Shown here piece by piece: positions 1 through 7,565 of a stretch of DNA of 64,000 nucleotides (its first letter is position 1; each line of letters opens with the position of its first letter). The stretch covers positions 124,001 through 188,000 of the forward strand of contig JBDUXZ010000002.1 in the NCBI GenBank assembly GCA_039944855.1, read 5' to 3'. The stretch comes from Rhodothermales bacterium. GTDB lineage: Bacteria; Bacteroidota; Rhodothermia; Rhodothermales; JANQRZ01. Under the pieces are notes generated by a model that ran no database searches, had not been told where the DNA came from, and saw only the letters and a list, made by a program, of their open reading frames with translations. The translations under genes were made by a program, and so were the position numbers.

Positions 1-87
1 GGTGAGGGCGCTCGTGGCCGTGAACGCGGCGAACTTCGCCCGCCGGAAGCCGGCGAGCCCTTCGCGGACGGTGTAGCTAATAGGCAC
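1..87 (-). CDS. ftsX: FtsX-like cell division ABC permease, N-terminus only
   Basis: Only the first 29 codons lie in the window, read from a GTG at 87. They encode VPISYTVREGLAGFRRAKFA followed by a small-residue, hydrophobic stretch. A short cytoplasmic leader of the type 'lREGLxGFrRAK' before the first membrane helix is typical of FtsX, the permease-like subunit that with FtsE controls peptidoglycan hydrolases at the septum. No clear Shine-Dalgarno sequence precedes the GTG. The call rests on this short stretch alone and could be confirmed only with the sequence beyond position 1. Confidence 0.5.
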   Translation of the reverse strand, partial: MPISYTVREGLAGFRRAKFAAFTATSALT

Positions 88-145
88 GGGGGCGGCGGTT
101 CGGTGGACTGTGGAAGATGTACAGCAAAATAGCGAAGCGCGCGCC

Positions 146-173
146 GTAGAGACGCAACATGTTGCGTCTCGCG
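146..173. repeat. 28-bp palindrome family, copy 1
   Basis: A perfect 22-bp palindrome (149-170, half-site GAGACGCAAC) is preceded by GTA and lies between the ftsX-like start and the pheA stop. It has the size and half-site pattern of the copies at 5232, 28999, 42245 and 61666. The right end reads CGCG instead of CTAC, so this copy is degenerate on one side. Confidence 0.7.
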
Positions 174-208
174 TTGCCCTTACGCCGCCGGCCACCCCAA
201 AGAGCGGG

Positions 209-1045
209 TCAGCCGGGGATCTCCCCCGCCGGGTACGAGCCGAGCACCCGCACGGCGTCGTTGAGCGCGGGGAGGTCGGCGAGCGCGGACTTCAGCGGCT
301 CAGCCTCGGCGTCGCCCTCGACATCGACGAGGTAGCGGTACGCGCCCGGCGTGTCGGGGCGCGGGCGCGGTTCCACCTTCCACACCCGGAGCCGCCGCCC
401 GACGAATGCGGTGAGACTGCGGAAGAGCGCGTTCGGCACGGCGAGGCCCGGCGTGAGCGCGAGCATCGTCTTCATCGCCCCGCCGCGCTCGGGCTCCACG
501 TTGTCCCGTGCGATGACGAGGAAGCGCGTCACGTTCGACCGCTCGCTCTCGACGTGCTCGGCGAGCACGTGCAGCCCGTACAGCTCGGCCGCCCGCGCGC
601 TCGCAATCGCGGCGACGCCCGCGAGCTTGTCTTGGGCGATCTGTCGCGCCGCGCCCGCCGTGTCGAACGCCTCCACGAGTTCGGCCTGCGGCAACCGGTT
701 GCGGAGCGAGGCCGCGCACTGCCGCAGCGCCTGCGGGTGCGAACGCACCTCACGGACGTCCTCCAGCGCCGTCCCCTCCACTGCGAGGAGGGCGTGCGCG
801 ATCCGGTCCCAGCGCTCCCCCACAATCCGAAGGCCACCGACCTCCAGCAGCCCGTCCAGCACCGCCACGATGCTCCCGCCGATGCTGTTCTCGACCGGCA
901 CCACGCCGCGCGCGGCCTCGCCCGATGCCACCGCGTCGAACACGCGCCGGAACGTCGGCAAGCCGGAGAGGCGCGCGTCGGGGAAGTCGGCGAGCGCGGC
1001 GGCTTCGCTGTACGCGCCGGGCTCGCCCTGGTACACAATCGTCAT
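209..1045 (-). CDS. pheA: Prephenate dehydratase
   Basis: This 278-residue cytoplasmic enzyme converts prephenate to phenylpyruvate in phenylalanine synthesis. The start is placed at the ATG at 1045, giving MTIVYQGEPGAYSEAAA, the normal beginning of the dehydratase domain; an upstream in-frame start would add about 21 residues that run through an intergenic hairpin. The catalytic domain spans about residues 1-175 and includes VPVENSIGGS and the conserved NVTRFLVIA. A regulatory ACT domain follows (about 190-265), with KVEPRPRP in the place of the phenylalanine-binding ESRP loop. There is no chorismate mutase domain. It lies downstream of argS on the same strand, 75 bp apart, with two hairpins between. 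Confidence 0.93.
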   Translation of the reverse strand: MTIVYQGEPGAYSEAAALADFPDARLSGLPTFRRVFDAVASGEAARGVVPVENSIGGSIVAVLDGLLEVGGLRIVGERWDRIAHALLAVEGTALEDVREVRSHPQALRQCAASLRNRLPQAELVEAFDTAGAARQIAQDKLAGVAAIASARAAELYGLHVLAEHVESERSNVTRFLVIARDNVEPERGGAMKTMLALTPGLAVPNALFRSLTAFVGRRLRVWKVEPRPRPDTPGAYRYLVDVEGDAEAEPLKSALADLPALNDAVRVLGSYPAGEIPG

Positions 1046-1058
1046 AGGTCGTGGCGTA

Positions 1059-1124
1059 GGGCACACCCGCGTGTGTGCCCGCATTCGGGCTGCAAAAAGG
1101 GCGGACACGCGGGTCCGCCCCTAC
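1059..1124. repeat. Paired intergenic hairpins between argS and pheA
   Basis: Two palindromic elements lie side by side. The first (1059-1080) has arms GGGCACAC/GTGTGCCC. The second (1098-1124) has arms AGGGCGGAC/GTCCGCCCCT and ends in CTAC. The second is a compensated variant of the dispersed repeat at 22725 and 48478 (GCGGAC/GTCCGC in place of GCAGAC/GTCTGC). Its terminal CTA is the complement of the argS TAG stop codon at 1121-1123, so repeat and coding end overlap. Confidence 0.7.
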
Positions 1125-2863
1125 ATCTGTTCCGGCGCGGAGATCCCGAGCGCCGCGAGGCCGTTGCCGAGGACGGTCCGCGTGGCGCGGGCGAGGGCGA
1201 GCCGCGCCGCCGCGAGCGCCGGCTCCTCGCCGACGATGTGGCAGTCGCGGTAGAACTGGTTGAACGCCGTCGCCACGTCGCGGAGGTAGGTCGCCAGCCG
1301 GTGCGGCTCCATCGCCTCCGCCGCCGACGCGATCTGCTCGGGCAGGCGGAGCAGCTCTTTCATCAGCGCCGTCTCGCTCTCGTGACTCAGCAGCTCCCAC
1401 TCCGGGCTGTCCGTCACCTCGACGCCGACCTCCTCCGCCTTCCGCTCAATCGAGCAGATACGGGCGTGAGCGTACTGGAGGTAAAAGACCGGGTTCTTCT
1501 CGCCCGCCTCCTTCGCGAGGTCGAGATCGAAGTTGAGGTGCGTGCCGGGGCTGAGCATGAGGAAGAAGAACCGCACCACGTCCGGGCCGACCTCGTCCAC
1601 GAGGTCGTCGAGCGTGACGAAGTTGGCCTTGCGCGTGCTCATCTTCACCGGCTCGCCGCCGCGCACGAGCGTCACGAACTGGTAGATCAGCACGTCGATC
1701 TTCGACGCGTCGCCGCCGAGCGCTTCGACGCCGCGCACCACGTCGGGGTACGTCGCGATGTGGTCGGCGCCGAAGACGTCGACGATCCGGTCGAAGCCGC
1801 GATTCAGCTTGTCGAGGTGGTAGGCGATGTCGGGCAGGCGGTACGTCGGCTCGCCGGAGGACTTGACGAGCACCTCGTCCTTCTCCTCTTCCTCCCCGCT
1901 CTCCTTCGTCGTGACGGTCTTGCCGAGCCGGCCGGTCCTGAACCACACGGCACCGTCTTTGTCGTAGGCGAGGTCCTGCTCGCGCAGTCCGTCCACGACG
2001 CGCCACACGGCGTCGGAGTCGTAGAGCGAACGCTCGTTGAAGTACGTGTCCATCTCGATGCCGAGCCGCTGCATCGACGCTTCGATGTCGGCGAAGATGG
2101 CCTCCTGCGCGGCCTGCTGGAACGGGCCGGTGTCGTCGGAGCGGACGGCGTCCGTGAGGGCATCGCCGCGCTCGTCGTAGAGGCCGCGCGCGATGTCGGT
2201 GATGTAACCGCCGAGGTAGCCGTCGTCGGGGAACGTCTCGGGCACGGTCACCGCGTCGTCGCCGGTGCCGAGCGTCTTCGTCGGCATGTCGGGGCGGACG
2301 AGGTGCTCGTAGCGGGCGCGGACGCTCTCGCCGAGAATCCGCATCTGCCGGCCGGCGTCGTTGAAGTAGTACTCGCGCGTGACGGCGTAGCCCGTCCAAT
2401 CGAGCAGGTTCGCGACGGTGTCGCCGAGCACGGCGTTGCGGCCGTGCCCCACCGTCAGCGGCCCCGTCGGGTTCGCCGAGACGTACTCGACGATCGCCGT
2501 CCGGCCGGCGCCCTCGTCGGTCCGCCCGTAGTCCGCGCCCTGCGCCAGCACGTCGGCGACGCCGCGCGCGAGGTAGGCGTCGGCGAAGCGGAAATTGATA
2601 AAGCCGGGCCCCGCGATCTCCACGCCCGCGATCCGGTCGGGGTCCACGTCGAGCACGTCCACGAGCGCCTCGGCGACCTTCCGGGGGTTCTGCTTCAGCG
2701 GGCGCGCGAGCTGGAGCGCCGCGTTCGTGGCGAGGTCGCCGTGCTCGGGCCGCGCCGGCGTCTGGAACTCGACGTCGAACGTGGCCGGGTCGAAGCCGTC
2801 GTCGGAACCGTCCGTGATCTGGGCGAGGGCGAGGCGGAGCTGCCGGGCGAGATAGGCTTTCAT
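1121..2863 (-). CDS. argS: Arginyl-tRNA synthetase
   Basis: This 580-residue class I synthetase charges tRNA-Arg. The start is the ATG at 2863 (MKAYLARQLRLALAQ), which begins the additional N-terminal domain typical of ArgRS. The adenylate-binding HIGH signature appears as SANPTGPLTVGHGRN, with Thr137 in place of the first histidine. The KMSKS region is KMSTRKANFVTLDDL, as usual for ArgRS. The C-terminal helical anticodon-binding domain ends at EQM. Length is normal for the family. The stop codon overlaps an intergenic palindrome. The small gene at 3005-3235 is upstream on the same strand. Confidence 0.96.
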   Translation of the reverse strand: MKAYLARQLRLALAQITDGSDDGFDPATFDVEFQTPARPEHGDLATNAALQLARPLKQNPRKVAEALVDVLDVDPDRIAGVEIAGPGFINFRFADAYLARGVADVLAQGADYGRTDEGAGRTAIVEYVSANPTGPLTVGHGRNAVLGDTVANLLDWTGYAVTREYYFNDAGRQMRILGESVRARYEHLVRPDMPTKTLGTGDDAVTVPETFPDDGYLGGYITDIARGLYDERGDALTDAVRSDDTGPFQQAAQEAIFADIEASMQRLGIEMDTYFNERSLYDSDAVWRVVDGLREQDLAYDKDGAVWFRTGRLGKTVTTKESGEEEEKDEVLVKSSGEPTYRLPDIAYHLDKLNRGFDRIVDVFGADHIATYPDVVRGVEALGGDASKIDVLIYQFVTLVRGGEPVKMSTRKANFVTLDDLVDEVGPDVVRFFFLMLSPGTHLNFDLDLAKEAGEKNPVFYLQYAHARICSIERKAEEVGVEVTDSPEWELLSHESETALMKELLRLPEQIASAAEAMEPHRLATYLRDVATAFNQFYRDCHIVGEEPALAAARLALARATRTVLGNGLAALGISAPEQM

Positions 2864-3004
2864 ACGAGACTCGGGCGTTGGGGGGCTCGTATGATAGGCA
2901 TCCCCGACCGAGCGGTTCGGCCCCGGCGCACCGTCGCGGCGCATGATTCGATGAATTTGCGCCCTCAGCCCCGGTCGGCGATCGACCGGGTTTCCGCCCG
3001 GTGG

Positions 3005-3235
3005 TTACGCGCGCTGAGGATCGAGCGGGCCGAGGCCGATCCGCCGGTCCACCTCGTCCACGAAGGCGCGCGCAGCCTCGAACGCGGCCCGCTCCGTGCG
3101 GAAGCCGTCGGGCGAGCGGATGACGGTGCCGCCCCGCCCTCCGATCTCGTACCCGAAATGGATGATGTCGCGGGATACGACCCGGACGTCGAATCCCTTG
3201 TACCGTTGAGAGGAATTGCTAGCGAATGACGACAC
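3005..3235 (-). CDS. Small hypothetical protein
   Basis: A possible 76-residue cytoplasmic protein with no signal peptide or membrane segment. It contains RDIIHFGYEIGGRGGT, followed by an amphipathic helix (FRTERAAFEAARAFVDEVDRR). The layout of short beta strands, a glycine turn and a final helix recalls small sheet/helix domains that act as dimers, but I do not recognise the family. No clear ribosome binding site precedes the ATG at 3235. Argument for a real gene: it is an ATG-started frame with a protein-like amino acid mix in a stretch with no other gene. It may be co-transcribed with argS, 141 bp downstream, although a hairpin at 2970-2990 lies between them. Confidence 0.5.
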   Translation of the reverse strand: MSSFASNSSQRYKGFDVRVVSRDIIHFGYEIGGRGGTVIRSPDGFRTERAAFEAARAFVDEVDRRIGLGPLDPQRA

Positions 3236-3443
3236 GGCGCTTATGTGTGTAAATACAGAGCGAACCTAACTATTTCGCACGCGAACTACAACAGGGTGGA
3301 AAACTTAGACCCTGCAATCTCCTAACCTGTAACCATAAAGGAGAATTTTTCTGCCCTGCCGCGCTCGGACCCCGCCCCCCCCAACCTGTCGGAACCGGCG
3401 CCGTCGTCCCCGCCGTTTCACGGTCCACCCACCTCGTACCGCC

Positions 3444-3875
3444 ATGCGCTCCCTGCCGCTCGCCCTGCTCCTCGCCGTCCCCTTCGCCGGTTGTGCCGCC
3501 ACCTCCCCCACCGGAACGCCCGGCGGCGACCCGATGGAGCGCGAGGAGATCGTCGAGCGCGACGTGATCGTCGACGGCGTCTCGATCCTCGGCGTGTGGA
3601 ACGCCGTCGGCGCCCTCGACGAGCCCGACGTGGACAACGACCTCCGCAGCGGGATGCTCACCGAAACGCTCGTCATCAACCCGCGTGGCCGGGCCACGCT
3701 CTCCGGCGAAGACCGCCGCACCGACGCCGGCCGCCAGAGCTTCGACGGGCGCGTCGAAGGCAACGAGCTCGCCTTCGACGACCTCCCCGGCCGGGCCACG
3801 ATCGACGTCCGCAACGACGGGCGGATCGTCGTCACCGACCCGCGCGGGCGACGGACGGTGTACGAGCGGGACTAG
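3444..3875 (+). CDS. Hypothetical lipoprotein
   Basis: This 143-residue protein starts with a type II signal peptide (MRSLPLALLLAVPFAGC; lipobox FAGC, cysteine 17), so it should be anchored to the outer or inner membrane. The mature part is hydrophilic and predicted to be beta-rich (ILGVWNAVGAL, TLVINPRGRATLSGEDRRT, IDVRNDGRIVVTDPRGRR), reminiscent of small lipocalin-like domains that report a deviation from a template. I do not recognise a named family. It stands alone: the upstream gap (3236-3443) is unusually AT-rich for this genome and probably carries its promoter, and it converges on rodA. Confidence 0.72.
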   Translation: MRSLPLALLLAVPFAGCAATSPTGTPGGDPMEREEIVERDVIVDGVSILGVWNAVGALDEPDVDNDLRSGMLTETLVINPRGRATLSGEDRRTDAGRQSFDGRVEGNELAFDDLPGRATIDVRNDGRIVVTDPRGRRTVYERD

Positions 3876-3878
3876 CGA

Positions 3879-3920
3879 CGTGTGGAGGTTTGGAGGCACG
3901 AACGTCCACACGCCCACACA
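3879..3920. repeat. Word-built hairpin between convergent genes
   Basis: An 8-bp stem CGTGTGGA/TCCACACG (3879-3886 and 3905-3912) encloses a loop that itself repeats TGGAGG, and a further CCACAC follows. It lies between the lipoprotein gene and rodA, which converge. No T-run adjoins it, so it is not a standard terminator, though it could block read-through in both directions. Confidence 0.5.
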
Positions 3921-3929
3921 ACAGGATCC

Positions 3930-5198
3930 TCACGCTCTGTAGATCGAGAACTCGTCGCGGCGGGCGTAGAGGTTCACGGCGATCGCGATGAGCGCCGTGT
4001 TCGCCAAGAGCGCCGAGCCGCCGTAGGAGACGAGGGGGAGCGGGATCCCGATCACCGGCATCAGCCCGATCGTCATGCCCATGTTGATGAGGAGGTGGGT
4101 CAGGAAGATGCCGGCGGTCCCGGCGGCGAACACCTTCGGGAACGGGTGCGCCGCCCAGCTCCCGAGGCTGGAGAGCCGGATCAGGAGGTAGCCGAAGATC
4201 ACCAGGAGGACAGCGGCCCCGATGAAGCCCCACTCCTCGCCGATGATCGTGAACACGAAGTCGGTAGACTGCTCGGGGATGAACGCGAGCTGGGTCTGCG
4301 TCCCCTGCATGAACCCCTTCCCGAAGAGCCCGCCCGAGCCCACGGCCGCCTTCGACTGGATCACGTGGAAGCCCGTCGTGAGCCGGAATGCCTCGGGGTT
4401 CGTGAACGCCACGATACGGTCGATCTGGTGCGGCTGGAGCACCTTCGATAGCCCGATCCACGCGGCAATCGCCGCGCCTGCGCTGAACGCGAACGCCGAC
4501 GACGTCAGCCACTTGTCGCGCGTCGCCACGAGCATGGCGGCCGTAAAGAGGAGTGCGAAGATGAGGGCGTACGTCGGGAAGTCCGGGTTCTGGACGACGG
4601 CGAGGTAACCCGCCACGACGGGCGAGACGAGGAGCGCCATCAGCGGGAGCGGGACGCCGCCCCAGAACAGCACGACGGGGATCGCCGCGACGAAGACGAG
4701 CGCCGTCCCCGTGTCGTTCTGTAGCACGATGATGGCGGCCGGGATGAGGAGGATGGCGACAGCGACGAGCGCATAGCGGAGCCGGCCGGAGCGAGCCTCG
4801 GGCGAAGCCATAAACTTCGCCACGGCCAGCAACGTGCCCACCTTGGCGACCTCCCCAACCTGGAGTCCGAAGGAGCCGATGTAGAGCCACGCCTTCGCCC
4901 CGTTCACCTCACGCCCGAACAGGAGCGTCGCCACGAGCAGGCCGAGGACGGCGACGTAGACGAGGTACGTGCTCTTCTCGATCACGCGTGCCGGGATGAG
5001 GAGGATCGCGACGAGGGCGGCGGCCGAAACGCCGAAAAACATCAGCTGCCGGTCGAAGTTGCGCTGCACCGACTCCAGCAGAAACTCCGCCGCTGGGCCG
5101 TGGGTGGAGCTGTAGATCGCCGTGAGGCCGATGCAGACGAGCGCGGCCCAGGCCAGCAGGACCGTCCAGTCGATGTGTTTATACCACGCGCGGTTCAT
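3930..5198 (-). CDS. rodA: Rod shape-determining SEDS glycosyltransferase RodA
   Basis: This 422-residue polytopic membrane protein polymerises lipid II into glycan strands in the elongation machinery, paired with PBP2. About ten hydrophobic helices are visible. SEDS features include the opening IDWTVLLAWAALVCIGLTAIYSS, NGAKAWLYIG, QVGEVAKVG and the periplasmic-loop motif FVFTIIGEEWGFIG. It follows mrdA on the same strand with a 64-bp gap holding a perfect 28-bp palindrome. The mrdA-rodA pairing supports RodA rather than FtsW. Confidence 0.95.
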   Translation of the reverse strand: MNRAWYKHIDWTVLLAWAALVCIGLTAIYSSTHGPAAEFLLESVQRNFDRQLMFFGVSAAALVAILLIPARVIEKSTYLVYVAVLGLLVATLLFGREVNGAKAWLYIGSFGLQVGEVAKVGTLLAVAKFMASPEARSGRLRYALVAVAILLIPAAIIVLQNDTGTALVFVAAIPVVLFWGGVPLPLMALLVSPVVAGYLAVVQNPDFPTYALIFALLFTAAMLVATRDKWLTSSAFAFSAGAAIAAWIGLSKVLQPHQIDRIVAFTNPEAFRLTTGFHVIQSKAAVGSGGLFGKGFMQGTQTQLAFIPEQSTDFVFTIIGEEWGFIGAAVLLVIFGYLLIRLSSLGSWAAHPFPKVFAAGTAGIFLTHLLINMGMTIGLMPVIGIPLPLVSYGGSALLANTALIAIAVNLYARRDEFSIYRA

Positions 5199-5231
5199 GC
5201 GGAAGCGGTTGGAGGTGCGGTTGGATGTGGT

Positions 5232-5259
5232 GTAGGGGCTTGATGCATCAAGCCCCTAC
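5232..5259. repeat. 28-bp palindrome family, copy 2 (perfect)
   Basis: This is a perfect 28-bp palindrome with half-site GTAGGGGCTTGATG, located between the mrdA stop and the rodA start. It is the best-preserved copy of the family and could fold into a strong mRNA hairpin within the mrdA-rodA transcript. Confidence 0.85.
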
Positions 5260-5262
5260 CCC

Positions 5263-7116
5263 TCAATTTCCATCGGTCTCGATCGGAGCGGAGCGCTGAG
5301 CCTGGGTGAACGTGATCAGCTCGGGCCGCTTGATCTCGCCCGTGAGGTACTGCTCGATCATCAGGCTCGCGATTGGAGCCGCGGCCGTCGAGCCGTACCC
5401 GGCGTTCTCGATGATCACGCCGACGGCGATCTGCGGGTTGTCGGCCGGGGCGTAGGCGATGAACACCGAGTGGTCCTTGCCCTGCGGGTTCTCAGCCGTG
5501 CCCGTCTTACCGGCAACCGAAATGCCCTCGATCTGCGCACGCCGCGCCGTCCCGGCCTCGACCACGAGTTCCATCCCACGCCTCACGATCTCGAAGTTCT
5601 GCTCCGATATCGGGATCTGGCGGACGCGGTGGTTCGGCTTGACGATCTCGCCCGTGTCGGTGTTCACCTGGTAGTCGACGAGGTGGGGCGTGGCGAGCTT
5701 GCCGTTCGTGGCAATGGCGGCGGTGTGACGGGCGAGTTGGAGCGGCGTCGCACCCATGTTGCCCTGGCCGATGCCGAGGTTGATGGTGTAGCCCGGTCCC
5801 CAGCCAGCGGGGAAGACGCGGTCGAAGTACGACGAGTCCGGGATGAGGCCGGGGCTCTGGTCCGGGAAGTCGAGCGGGGCGAGCGTGCCGAAGCCGAAGC
5901 GGTGCCCCCAGTTGCTCCACGTCGTGAGGTCCATCCGCTTGCCGTTGATGCGGTCGTTCATCAGGCGGAAGAAGAACGTGTTGCACGAGACCTGGATGGC
6001 GCGCTTGACGGAGATGTTGCCGTGGGAGCCGCCGTGGCATTTGAAGAGGCGCCCGCCGAGGACGTAGCCGCCGCCGCAGTACAGGTTCGTCTCCTCCGTG
6101 ATCATCCCCTCTTCGAGTGCGATCGCCGCCATGAACGGCTTCCACGTCGAGCCCGGCGGCTGGTACATCTGGGTCGCGCGGTTGAAGAGCGGCTTGGCCT
6201 GGTTGCGGTAGATGTAGTCGACGAACTCCTGGTCGAGCTTGCCGGCGAACTTCGTCGGGTCGTAGTCCGGGGCGCTCACCATCGCGATGATGCCGCCGGT
6301 GTTGACGTCGAGGGCGACGGCGCCGCCGCGCATGTTCACCATCAGGCTCTCGGCGAGGGCCTGCACGTTCGCGTCGAGCGTGAGGTGGAGCTCGTAGCCG
6401 CTCTGCGGGTCGATGTCCTCGGTGCCCTGCTGGTACGGAGCGACCTCCATCCCGTGCACGTTCACCATCACGAAGTCGCGGCCAGGCCGCCCGCGCAGGA
6501 CGGTCTCGTACTCCTTCTCGACGCCGGCCTGCCCGATCACGTCTCCGAGCTTGTAGCCCTGCTGCGCCATCTGGTCGAGCTGGCCCTCGGTGATCTCGCG
6601 GACGTAGCCGAGGGCGTGGGAGGCGTCGGCCTCGGTGTGGAACCGCCGCTTCTGACCGATCTCGAACCCGACACCGGGGAGCTGCCAGCTCTCCTCCTTC
6701 AGACGGGCGAACGCGTCGAACGGCACCTCCTTGAAGAGGATCGAAGTCTTGTAGGGCGAGTACGCCACGATCTCGCGGTACTTCGCCTCGGCGAGGGAGT
6801 CGGGCACGCCGAGGAGTCCGGCGAGGAGGCCGAGCTTCTCGCGCTCGAAGTAGCGCGGCGTGAGCGTGACGGTATACGTCGGCTGGTTGTCGACGAGGAG
6901 CGTGCCGTGGCGGTCGTAGATCAGCCCGCGCGCCGGGCCGACGACCTTCTGCTCGACGGAGTTGGCGATCGCCTCGTCGCTGTACTGCGCCCGGTCGAGG
7001 AGCTGCATCTGCACGAGGCGGACCGTGAGCAGGCCGATGACGAAGAGGATGGCCCCGACGAAGATCGTGAGGCGGAGGCCGCTGCGCTCCTGGGGCTGTG
7101 TGTTTTCTAGCTTCAT
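5263..7116 (-). CDS. mrdA: Penicillin-binding protein 2 (elongasome transpeptidase)
   Basis: This 617-residue class B PBP cross-links peptidoglycan during side-wall growth. One N-terminal membrane anchor lies at about residues 14-36. The dimerisation/pedestal region (about 55-230) includes GPARGLIYDRHG. In the transpeptidase domain the three active-site motifs are intact: SxxK at S323-TW-K326, SxN at S377-C-N379, and KTG at K537-T-G. It heads the mrdA-rodA pair. mreB, mreC and mreD are not next to it in this window; its upstream neighbour is a divergent gene. Confidence 0.96.
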   Translation of the reverse strand: MKLENTQPQERSGLRLTIFVGAILFVIGLLTVRLVQMQLLDRAQYSDEAIANSVEQKVVGPARGLIYDRHGTLLVDNQPTYTVTLTPRYFEREKLGLLAGLLGVPDSLAEAKYREIVAYSPYKTSILFKEVPFDAFARLKEESWQLPGVGFEIGQKRRFHTEADASHALGYVREITEGQLDQMAQQGYKLGDVIGQAGVEKEYETVLRGRPGRDFVMVNVHGMEVAPYQQGTEDIDPQSGYELHLTLDANVQALAESLMVNMRGGAVALDVNTGGIIAMVSAPDYDPTKFAGKLDQEFVDYIYRNQAKPLFNRATQMYQPPGSTWKPFMAAIALEEGMITEETNLYCGGGYVLGGRLFKCHGGSHGNISVKRAIQVSCNTFFFRLMNDRINGKRMDLTTWSNWGHRFGFGTLAPLDFPDQSPGLIPDSSYFDRVFPAGWGPGYTINLGIGQGNMGATPLQLARHTAAIATNGKLATPHLVDYQVNTDTGEIVKPNHRVRQIPISEQNFEIVRRGMELVVEAGTARRAQIEGISVAGKTGTAENPQGKDHSVFIAYAPADNPQIAVGVIIENAGYGSTAAAPIASLMIEQYLTGEIKRPELITFTQAQRSAPIETDGN

Positions 7117-7565
7117 TGCGAACTCGGATCAGTCGGGCGGACGGTGCGAGGGCATAACGCGCCCGTCCTGCGTTTTAGTAGCGGCGTTTACACGCGGACC
7201 GCGCCGCACGGATTCTGCGTTACACATATTTGACTCGATCATCGATACGCCTCGCTGCCCCTCTCCCGTTCCCCCTCCGCCCCCCTGTCCACCCGCCGTT
7301 CCCCGTCCGCTCCCGACCGTCCACTCGGCCCTCCGAACCGGCGGCGCGATTTGGGAACGGCCGAAAGAACCAGCGCGGGGATATTGGGTACACCGTAATC
7401 CGGCGCGGTCCGCCTCGCGGCTCCGCATCTGGATTTCCACCCCGCCTCGGAGGGCGCTTCTCGATCCCTTTTGTTACCACCGACCGGCCCCGGTCGGCTC
7501 TTCGGTACACTCCTTCCACGCGGCCGCGCTCGCCCCGAGCCGGCCGCGCTGACCGCTGCGTACGC
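7117..7565. other. 449-bp divergent intergenic region
   Basis: This gap separates mrdA (minus) from the peptidase/propeller gene (plus). The part at 7160-7240 is locally AT-richer (GCGTTTTAGTAG, TTACACATATTTGACTC). CATATTTG at 7223-7230 matches the Bacteroidota -7 consensus TAnnTTTG at all but one position and could drive the plus-strand gene. The rest is GC-rich and open in several frames without protein-like composition. I see no repeat, RNA gene or terminator here. Confidence 0.4.

Noticed and set aside
2970-2990. Terminator of the small gene at 3005-3235
   Set aside because: The hairpin is strong but no T-run follows on the minus strand.
110-3229. A 1039-codon open frame on the plus strand over pheA and argS
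   Set aside because: It is the antisense of two clear minus-strand genes, is rich in Arg, His, Glu and Val, and has no recognisable domain. High GC leaves such frames open.
7230-7565. A possible N-terminal extension of the peptidase/propeller protein
   Set aside because: The ATG at 7566 gives a proper signal peptide; the extension is Arg/Pro/Ser-rich without protein character.
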